This document shows, piece by piece, positions 22,485-30,142 of a stretch of 30,142 nt of DNA (positions within the stretch are counted from its first letter, which is position 1; every line of letters starts with the position of its first letter). The stretch is taken from NCBI GenBank assembly GCA_014904845.1, contig MU119676.1:1-30142 (forward strand), in the 5' to 3' direction. The position numbers and the translations under genes are program-made. Source of the stretch: Acephala macrosclerotiorum (Eukaryota; Ascomycota; Leotiomycetes; Helotiales; Mollisiaceae). The notes below the pieces were generated by a model. The model was not told the origin of the DNA. It did no database searches and worked only from the letters and a program-made list of their open reading frames with translations.

Positions 22485-22743
22485 TATAGAAAAGCAATAA
22501 AATACAAAGCAAAAAAGTTTAATCGTAAGTCAATTTATTTTAATTAGTAGATTAAATTTATTCGAAGTAATTCGTAATTCGTAAATTAATCAATCAATCA
22601 ATTAGAGTAGAAATAGAAAAAGTTGTTAATTAGTTTATAGTAAGCGAAAACTTTTTATATACTAAAAAATACGTAACTAGTACTACTCTCGAAACTAGTT
22701 ATTTACAAGGATTTTTGAAAAGAAAATATATAGTTCTATTACA
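22485..22743 (-). repeat. Right (5') LTR of element C (259 bp)
   Basis: Gap-free partner of 10655-10913. It ends ATTACA on the plus strand (CA terminus kept) and is followed by ATAA. The CACGTG of the partner is TACGTA here. It contains TTCGTAATTCGTAA, which is identical in both copies. Confidence 0.87.
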
Positions 22744-22747
22744 ATAA
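22744..22747. repeat. Right 4-bp target duplication of element C (ATAA)
   Basis: Matches 10651-10654. With this duplication the insertion adds 12,093 bp, a multiple of three, so it would not by itself shift the host frame. Confidence 0.4.
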
Positions 22748-24540
22748 TAAAATATAATAAAATAACAAAAATCGATTTCAATTTTTTATATAATTCGTTT
22801 TAATAATTTATTTGTTTGTAAATACTAAATAATAAATATACGCAATTTTGTATTTATAGATTCAAAAATAATTCGTTAAAATTCGAAAACGAATTTTTTG
22901 TTTTAATTAAAAATAATATTATTCGATATTTTTTAATTATAAAATACGAATATTGTAATTAGAATTTTAATTTAATTTTCGATTGTATATATAATATACT
23001 TTGAAATAAATAGTTTTTTTTTAGAGAATTTGTAAAATATTAGTATTAAATAATTAAAAAAATCGAAATTTTCAATTTTTCATAAAATAATCGTTTTTAT
23101 AATTAAAAAACTAAAAATAAAATTAATCGCGATTATTATAAAAAGTTTTGACTCGATATAAATTAATTGTAAAAAGTCGTATATTGAAAATCGTAGAATT
23201 TTATTGTAGAAACAATTTAAATAGTAAATTAAATATTCGATCAATTTTTTTATTAGTCTATAGATCGCGAAATTCGATAGTTTTTATTTTATTTTTTTGA
23301 GATTGAAATAATATTTATTGTAGATTTTCGAGAGAATATCGTGAAATATAATTTTTGAAATATAAAAACGATTAAAGTTTTTGTAGAGAATATGAAATAG
23401 TAAATTATTTTATAAAAAAAAAAAAAATTATTGATTTGAATTTTCTAAGAAATTGATTTATTTTTTTTTAATCGAGAAATTTCAAAATTTTATAGAAATA
23501 ACAATTTTTAGTATAATTTTTTGCAAATTGTAATTTGTACTTTAAATTAATAATAATTTTTGAGAATAAATAGAAATTATTTAAAGTATTGTTTTTAGAA
23601 ATATTTTTTAAAAAAATAATTTTAAATTTATTTAAAATATCGAATACAATATTTGATTTTTTAGAAATGTATTTTATTTTGAGATTGAATTGAAAAAAGT
23701 ATTTAAAAATTGTAATAAGTTTTATATTGATTTTAATAGCGTTAGAAATAAATAAGAAAATTTGATTGTAAATATTTTTTATTATTGAATAATTCGTTAA
23801 AATTTAAATAAAACGTTTATTATTTTAAATTATAATTTGAAATTTTTTATAAATATATATTAAATATATTATTTCGAATTTAATAAAATAATAATATTTT
23901 TCGACGAAATAAATCAATTTATTTAAAAATAATACGAATTAAATCGTAGAAATTAATAAATTAAAAAAATTTAAAATCAAAATATAATTTTTTTTGAAAT
24001 AAAAAACTATAATTTTAAAATCGTTTTTAGAAATATTGATTTTAAAAAAAAGCGATTTATTTAAATCGTAATAAATTAATATACGTTTATTTAATAAATA
24101 GATTTAAAGATTTTTTTACGATACTTTTTTTTGATTTGTAAGTTTCTATATAATACGTATATAAAATTTTTTTTTTTTGGTTTTTTTTGTAGTTTTTTGC
24201 TTTTTTTTTGTGTAAGTATTTGTATTTTGCATTATTATAGTAATTTCGATATTTGCACATAGAACGATATATAAAATCGAAATCAATTTATTATTTTTAA
24301 ATATATTTTTAAAAATTTTAAAATCTCGAAAAAAATAAGATTTTTAATTGTTATTATTCGTTTTTCAATTGTAAATATTTCAAATTCGTTTATACAATAA
24401 TTAAAAAAATAAATCGACGAATATTTTAAAAAAGATTTTAATAAAAATAAATATAAATATATTTTTGCAAATAAAATAAATATTTCACGTAAATATTAAA
24501 AGTAATTTTTTAACGTTTTTAAAAAAACGATTATATTATT

Positions 24541-25143
24541 AATAAAAACTCTAACGAAATAATAATATAATCGAAGTTTTAAGTTTATAATTCGTTGGAT
24601 ATAAATGGAAAAGTTTTTAAAATTTTAAAAAACTATTTTAAAACGTTTTAAATCGCGATAATTAATAATAATAAATTTGTTTTAATAATTTTCTCGAATT
24701 AAAAATTGATAAAAAAATTTTGATCTATTGATAATCGTAATATAGATTATATTTTTAAGAGTTTTTATAATTTTTTTTTAGTGCGATATTGAGTACACGT
24801 TGAAAATTGTCGTTTTATTAATAAGTTTTATATCGATAATAAAACGAGAGTATAATTTGCTTTTAATTATTTTTCAAATTACAAATATAAAATAATTAAA
24901 AAGTATTAATCAAATTACTTATTCGAATTTGTTTTTATTATATATAATATCGAATATTTCATTGATAATTTTTTGGTTTTTTATATTAATAAAGTATTTA
25001 TTATCGGCGATTTTTATATTTTGCTAATTTTCGATTAATAAAACGAGTATATATAATTCAAATAAAAAATCGATAAAACTTTTATTAATCTAGTAAATCG
25101 CAAATTCGTCGATTAAAATTTCGAATTAAATTGCGAACTTTGA
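24541..25143 (+). pseudogene. LINE reverse transcriptase domain, YxDD box not visible
   Basis: NSLDINGKVFKIL at 24589-24627 matches the first catalytic-Asp block of fungal LINE RTs (L-L-D-V/I-x-G-A-F-D-x-V). NKTRVWFAFNYFSNYK (about 24838-24885 with one stop) followed by LFEFVFIIYNIEYF (24922-24963) matches the T-R-x-x-F-G-D...G-x-P-Q-G-S-P-x-S-P-x-L-F-x-x-Y-N block, with Pro codons lost to Leu/Phe/Ser. The next block, IIGDFYILLIFD (24997-25035), sits where F-V/A-D-D is expected but shows a single Asp. KFVDWNFELNCEL (about 25108-25140, with stops) fits the end of the palm. Pro loss is expected, since CC becomes TT. Recognition is by pattern, not by search. Confidence 0.6.
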
Positions 25144-26141
25144 ATTTGTAATGTATATATAAACGCTATTATTTAATACGATTTTTAAAACGTCGATTGA
25201 TTTAGTAATATTACTAAAAAGTAATTAATTATTGTTTAGTATTTTTTTATTTGCGAATATAATAATTTCGTTCGAGTTTTACTCGTTTTCGTTCGAAATT
25301 GATTTAATTATATAGTAATCGTTTTTTTCGTATTTTTAGTATATTTTTAATTTGATTTTTCGTTTGATTAGTAAATTGATAAAATTTAAATTCGTAATAA
25401 TAACGAAATTTACTTTATTTACAATAATATCGTAAATACGTACATATTGAATATTGAATATAAATTGATAGTTTTTAAATAATAAAAAGTATATAATTAG
25501 TATTATAATAGTTTTTCGAGATAAAATTACAATATTTTTCGCGTATAAAGTTTTTTTTTTAATACGAGAACTTTTTATAAAAATTCGAATTAATGTAATT
25601 AAATTTTCGTATAAATCGATAATAAATATACAGTTTTTATAGTCTAATTTTTTTTAGTGTAAATACAAAAATTCGTTATTTAAAAAAAACTTGAAATCGA
25701 GATTTTTAATTATTTATATACGAATTTTAATTTTATTAAATATATTTTATTTTTTAATTATTTCGAGTATATATATTGTAAAAATAATTCGTTCATTGAA
25801 TTTTATTAATTTGTCGATTTTTGAAATTGTAATTAATTCGAATTTATTAATAAACAAATTTAATACGAATTGTATTTATTCTCTATCGACTAAAAAACGA
25901 AAACAATTAAAATCGATATATATTTCATGTAATTTATTATTCATTTTCAATTTAATTTTTATTATCGCGTATATATATTTTACTACAAAATTATTCGAAG
26001 ATTCCATAGAAATTATTTCAATAAATTGTTAAAACGAGAAATTGTTTACTATAAACAATTAAATCGAAAAAATTGTTTTTTATTCGCTATATTTATTAAT
26101 TTCTCGTATATTATTAATATTATATTTATTGATTTTTTCAA

Positions 26142-26240
26142 TTTCTAATAAAAAAATTTAATAAAATTTTTCGATTTCCAATAAAGAAATTTAATAAAAT
26201 TTCTCGATTTTTAATAAAAAAATTTAATAAAATCGATCGA
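26142..26240 (+). repeat. Three tandem copies of a 33-bp unit, in frame with LINE ORF2
   Basis: Units at 26142-26174, 26175-26207 and 26208-26240, each starting TTT and ending TCGA, share about 85-90% identity. Thirty-three bases is eleven codons, so the repeat keeps the ORF2 register. Confidence 0.8.
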
Positions 26241-27240
26241 TATTACAAAATTTTTTATAAATATATTTAAATAATTAAATTCTCGATAAAAAATCTTTTT
26301 TATATTTGCGACAAAAAATCTTTTTAATAGTACCAATAAAATAAATTGTATTAATAGTAATTTTTTCTTCGATTGAAATCTCGAATTACATTGGATTAAA
26401 ATCTAATTTTTTAATAAAAAAATATTTTTGTTTTTTTAATTTTTTATTATAACTAGTTTCAATTTCTATAAAAATATCGTAGAAATCGTTATCGATTTAA
26501 TATATGTTATTGTATTGGCGATATCGTTTAAATTTATAATTATTATTATTAAATTTTTATTAATTCTCGTAAAAATTTAATTTGTAAACAAATTTATTAC
26601 TTTCGATTTTTTCGAATTTTATTACCGATACTAATAGTGCGAATTTGAGTTTTAATAGTAATAAAATAAGTTTTTATAATGATTTTTTATTATTAATTGA
26701 TTTATTTTATTAGAAAATTTAATCGAAAAAAAAAAAACTAATAAAAATTCATATAAAATACGAAAAATTTAAATTGCGATTTGAATTACTTTAAATTTTA
26801 ACGAGAAATTGAATTGAAATTATTTAATTTTTTAAATTCGAAATCGCGTTTACTATTATTATTAAATTTGATAAAACGTTATTTTTTTTTTAAATTGTTT
26901 TTTTAAATTTGTATTTTTATCGTCGTTTATTCTATAAAATCTTTGATTAAAATTGTTTTAATTAATATTGAAAAAAATATACGAAATTTTGAATTTATAT
27001 TATTAAAAATTTAAAACAATTATTAAATAAATTTATTAAAGTTTACTATTTTTATAGTGCGAATAATATTTAATATATATTTTCGAACGTTTTTTTTATT
27101 GCGAGTATTATTTTTCAAATATATTTACTTTGAAAATTTGTATAAAATCGTAATTAGAATTATTTTGAATCTACGAATAAATACGTTAATTTATATAAAA
27201 ACGTTATTTTAATCGAATTTAAAACTTTTTTTTTTAAATT

Positions 27241-27450
27241 CGAATAATTCGTTAAAGTATTATATTAAAATTATACTATGAAAATAAATATAAAAGTTTT
27301 ATTTAACGATTGAAATACGTAGTTCAATAATATTATTTTTAATTTAATTTACGAAAAAGTAAATATTGCGCTAATAAATATTTTGTTCGATTGTAATATA
27401 ATTATTTTTATTGTAAAAAGAATTTAAATTTAAATTAAAATAATTTATTT
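27241..27450 (+). pseudogene. C-terminal Cys-rich region of LINE ORF2
   Basis: In the ORF2 register ILKLYYENKYKSF is followed by RLKYVV, then KSKYCANKYFVRL, a stop and YNYFYC; the Cys codons lie at 27367 and 27412. Many LINE ORF2 proteins end in a Cys/His zinc motif of the type C-x-C/G...H-x-x-x-C, and a His before the last Cys could have become Tyr by RIP. Only two Cys are left, so this is tentative. Confidence 0.4.
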
Positions 27451-27500
27451 TTTTTAATTTTTATTTTATATTAATAAAATTTTTATTAACGAAATTTCGA

Positions 27501-27560
27501 TTATTATTATTATTATTACAATCGCGATCGAGAATATAACGTTTATTATTATTATTATTA
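27501..27560. repeat. Two (ATT)n tracts separated by a CG-rich island
   Basis: TTA triplets at 27501-27518 and again at 27543-27560, separated by a stretch with CAATCGCGATCGAG. Simple repeats downstream of the LINE ORF2 remnant; they might relate to its 3' tail. Confidence 0.6.
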
Positions 27561-28338
27561 CAAATAAAAATGTAATATTTATTATCGTTTATTATATTTC
27601 GTATTTGAATTTAAAAAATAATAAAAATAATATTTTGTATTTGTATTAATATTTCGAGTATAAAATTATTTTATTAATTATTGTAATCGTTATTTTCAAT
27701 TTTAAATATTTCGAGTAATAAATTAATTATTCTTTTAAGTATTTTTTTTCGATATGTGAAATTGAAATTGTATATTTCTTTTGTAATATTACTCGAGAGA
27801 ATTGTACGAAATTAATATTTTGTTTTAAACTTTAAAAAAATCGAGTACATTTTTTTCGCGATATTGAGATTTTTAAAGTTTTTAAAATTGTTTTTCTTTT
27901 CGCTTTTAAGTATATATTTCGATTTTTGGATTAATATAATAATTTTAGTAATTACAATAAACTTTTTAAGAATCGCGTTAAAATTAGTTTTATTTTGAAT
28001 TTACGCGTTTGAAATAAAAATATTTTCTAATTTCGTTAAAATTTTTGTATTTCGTAAAATCGAAACAATTTTAAAAATAGAATTAAAACGAGATAAACGA
28101 GAGTTCAAAAAGTATTAAATAATAAATTGAATAATTTCGATAATTTGAAATTTGAAATCGTTAGTGTATTTGTATTTGATTCGTTGAAACTTTTGAAAGT
28201 CGTATGTAATCTCAACGATATTTTATGCGATCAATGTATTAATTATTGAAAAGTAAAACAATAAACGAAAAACTATTAAAATCGCGTTTTGAAACAAATA
28301 TAAAGTTTTAAAACGAATAAACTAGTATTATTATTATT

Positions 28339-28468
28339 TGTTGAGAAAATAGTATATATAGTGAAAAATAATCTATTTTGTAAGACTACGATATAAGAAT
28401 TAGACTCAGTAAACTATACTAAATTAAATTAAATTATATTATTTGATCTCGAGTTTTTTCACGTAATA
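28339..28468 (+). repeat. Right LTR of outer element A (130 bp)
   Basis: Gap-free partner of 425-554, keeping the TG start (TGTTGAGAAAATAG). It ends ACGTAATA and is followed by the TATAA duplication. Immediately to its right G and C almost vanish. Confidence 0.8.
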
Positions 28469-28473
28469 TATAA
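28469..28473. repeat. Right target-site duplication of outer LTR pair (TATAA)
   Basis: Identical to 420-424, directly outside the left LTR. Confidence 0.6.
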
Positions 28474-29952
28474 TTTATAATATTTTATAATTAAAATTAT
28501 ATAATAATTATTAATTTAAATAATTTAATAAATAAATAAAATTATAAAATTTTTAAATTTAATTAACAATAATTTTAATAATTTAAAATATTTAAAATAT
28601 ATTTTTTTTTTTAAATGTTTTAAATTAATTATTTTATAAAATTTAAATATAAAATTTTATATTTTTATATTTTATATATTTTAATTAAATTAATTAAATA
28701 ATAATTTTTTTTTTAAACGTTTTAAATTTTTTAAATTTTTTAAATATATTAAATTTTTAATTAATTTTATTAAATATATATTAAAATATATTAATTTAAT
28801 TAAAATTTTAAACTTTTTTTTTAATTTTTTTTAATATATATTTTATTTTATAAAATTTTTATTTATTATTTTTAAAAGTTTAAATTTAATAATTAATTAT
28901 AATATTAAAAATATATATTATTTTTTATTAAATTTGTTTTTATTATATAATTTTTTTTAAAACGTTTTTAATTATATTATTAAATTAAATTTTTATTTTA
29001 TTTTTAATATTTTTTTAATAATTAATAATTATTTATTTAATTTATTTTAAAAATATTAAAATTTTATATTTATAATTATATTTATATATAAATTAATAAA
29101 ATATTTATTTAATATCAAATATTTTTATAATTATATAATTTTTATTTTAAATATTAAAAAATTTATTAATTTATTAATTTAAATTTTTATAATTTTTTAT
29201 AAAATATATATTAAATATTAAAAAAAATTATTTTTTTATTAATTCAATTTTATAAATTTAATATAATAAAATATAATATTTTTTTATATTATTATTATTT
29301 TAATATTTTATTTAAATTTTATTAATAAAAAAAATTTTTATATTATAAATTAAATAATTAAATATTTTATTTTATTTTTATTTTTTTATTTTTTTATTTA
29401 TTATTTTTATTTTATATTTAATTAAAAATAATTATTAATTTAAATTTATTTAAAAAAACGTTTTTTTAAAATTAAATAAATTAATAAAATTATAAAATTA
29501 TTAAAATTATTAATATTTTAAATTTAATTAATAAATTTAATTATTTAAAATATTTAAAAAAAAATTTAAATTAATTAAATATTAAAAATTATTTTAAAAT
29601 TCGAAAATTAAAATAAATTTTTAATTATTAATAAATAATATAAAATTAAATTAATATTATTATTTCGAATTAAAATTAATATTATTATATAATTAAATTA
29701 AAAATATATTAAATTGTTTAATATTTTATTTTTATATTATTTATTAATAATTAAAAATTCGTTTTAATTTAAAAATTTAAATTAAATTAAAATATTTTTT
29801 ATTAATATATAAAAAAAAATATTAAAATTTATATTTAAATTAAAATAAAAATTGTTTTTTTATTTTATATTATATGAAATAATAAATTTTTTAAATTTTT
29901 TTATTTTTAAATTATTAATTTTTTTAATATATTTTAAATAATTTAAATTAAT
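28474..29952. other. AT-saturated right flank, no gene
   Basis: Roughly 2% G+C by eye, with whole 60-base lines lacking any G or C. The few remaining C/G bases are partly in CG (for example AACGTTTT, TTCGAAA). No ORF, RNA or motif is visible. It is far poorer in CpG than the transposon block, so simple CpA-directed RIP does not fully explain it. Confidence 0.6.
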
Positions 29953-30142
29953 ATTTATTTTATTTATTTTATTTATTTTATTTATTTTATTTATTTTATT
30001 TATTTTATTTATTTTATTTATTTTATTTATTTTATTTCTTTTATTTCTTTTATTTATTTTATTTATTTTATTTATTTTATTTATTTTATTTATTTTATTT
30101 ATTTTATTTATTTTATTTATTTTATTTATTTTATTTATTTTA
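29953..30142. repeat. 9-bp minisatellite (ATTTATTTT)n, about 21 copies, open at window end
   Basis: Perfect 9-base period from 29953 to the last base of the window. Units 10 and 11 (30034-30051) share one change, ATTTCTTTT, in register with the array; all other units seen are identical. It continues beyond the window. Confidence 0.92.

Larger units (their letters stand above)
10655..22743 (-). mobile_element. Element C: 12.1-kb Ty3/Gypsy retrotransposon with extra 3' coding region
   Basis: Two 259-bp LTRs bracket an 11.6-kb interior on the minus strand. Reading down from the right LTR: a primer-binding site (22466-22483), a presumed gag region (about 19.7-20.3 kb), pol with RT, RNase H and integrase (about 18.5-15.1 kb), then about 3.5 kb of coding-like sequence before the left (3') LTR. 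The order RT-RH-IN defines Ty3/Gypsy. One minus-strand register runs from about 18.5 to 12.1 kb without a visible frameshift; only stops have accumulated. At 12.1 kb it is longer than the usual 6-8 kb of fungal Gypsy elements. Confidence 0.85.
23221..27450 (+). pseudogene. LINE ORF2 remnant (RT and C-terminal zinc region)
   Basis: Plus-strand codons starting at 23221, 23281 and so on stay in one register for about 4.2 kb with stops that RIP would create from Gln, Arg and Trp. Coding-like text includes FFEIEIIFIVDFRENI near 23300, the RT blocks at 24.6-25.1 kb, KTKTIKIDIYF and YYKIIRRFHRNYFNKLLKRE near 25.9-26.0 kb, and the Cys-rich end at 27.3-27.4 kb. In LINEs of the Tad type this protein carries endonuclease, RT and often RNase H and nicks target DNA to prime copying. 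I did not see endonuclease or RNase H catalytic residues clearly. A 113-codon frame at 25691-26032 in another register is its shadow. Confidence 0.6.
22748..28338 (+). mobile_element. Host segment 3: LINE (non-LTR retrotransposon) remnant, plus strand
   Basis: After element C the G>C bias of segments 1 and 2 resumes. A single plus-strand register from about 23.2 to 27.45 kb carries a LINE-type reverse transcriptase and a C-terminal Cys-rich region. The 3' end of the LINE is not resolved: no poly(A) or diagnostic tail was found before the right LTR A at 28339, only short ATT tracts. The piece from about 27.5 to 28.3 kb may be LINE 3' untranslated region or part of element A. Confidence 0.6.
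425..28468 (+). mobile_element. Outer composite: LTR-A-bracketed block with a LINE and two nested Gypsy elements
   Basis: The block is bounded by two 130-bp direct repeats and a TATAA target duplication, and by a sharp drop in G+C on both sides. It totals 28.0 kb. Removing elements B (6.3 kb) and C (12.1 kb) leaves about 9.65 kb. In that remainder the recognisable coding remnants are all on the plus strand and are of non-LTR (LINE) type, so either a LINE inserted inside an LTR element, or the LTR-like repeats bound something unusual. The LTR has no clear tRNA-complementary site beside it, and the superfamily of A itself is not assigned. All coding content is destroyed by RIP. Confidence 0.65.

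Noticed and set aside
25691..26032. 113-codon plus-strand open frame, the longest in the window
   Set aside because: It lies in a different register from the LINE ORF2 remnant, which reads through the same stretch with more protein-like text. I treat it as a shadow.
28474..30142. Mitochondrial DNA or an organellar insertion as the source of the AT-rich flank
   Set aside because: No mitochondrial gene, tRNA or intron motif is visible, and the whole region lacks open frames.
1..30142. CRISPR arrays, bacterial operons, tRNA or rRNA genes
   Set aside because: No regularly spaced repeats with unique spacers, no ribosome-binding-site-plus-ORF structure, and no conserved RNA cores were found.

Overview
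This window looks like a transposon graveyard from a filamentous fungus (most likely a Pezizomycotina ascomycete) whose genome undergoes repeat-induced point mutation (RIP). I found no intact gene, tRNA or rRNA and no recognisable host gene. Base content is extreme: by eye about 13-16% G+C in the interior and about 2% in the two flanks. Most surviving C and G sit in CpG, especially in TCGA/ACG contexts, while CpA/TpG sites have mostly decayed. That is the known RIP signature (C to T preferentially in CpA). The abundance of TCG argues against the TCG-targeting form described in anther-smut fungi.

The architecture is nested. Three pairs of direct repeats, each pair equal in length without indels, bracket one another: A (130 bp, 425-554 and 28339-28468), B (186 bp, 2326-2511 and 8445-8630) and C (259 bp, 10655-10913 and 22485-22743). 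By hand alignment they differ at about 18, 23 and 39 sites, and every difference is a transition. They behave as LTRs: TG...CA ends, here often TA after RIP. Pair A is flanked by a 5-bp target duplication (TATAA) and pair C by a possible 4-bp one (ATAA). Outside pair A the sequence changes abruptly to almost pure A+T, with a 9-bp minisatellite at the right end.

Element B (2.33-8.63 kb, plus strand) is a decayed Ty3/Gypsy element of ordinary size. Element C (10.66-22.74 kb, minus strand) is a 12.1-kb Ty3/Gypsy element. Its reverse transcriptase, RNase H and integrase can be read in one uninterrupted minus-strand register, broken only by RIP-type stop codons. It also carries about 3.5 kb of further coding-like sequence between integrase and the 3' LTR that I cannot assign. 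The remaining host sequence (0.56-2.33, 8.63-10.65 and 22.75-28.34 kb) contains plus-strand remnants of a LINE (non-LTR) retrotransposon: a coiled-coil segment and an ORF2 with reverse transcriptase and a C-terminal Cys-rich region. The inferred order of events is an LTR element or LTR pair plus a LINE landing in AT-rich DNA, followed by insertion of B and C, with RIP acting on everything.

None of the coding remnants can make a full protein. They are annotated as pseudogenes from manual translation; domain calls rest on recognising family motifs, not on a database search.
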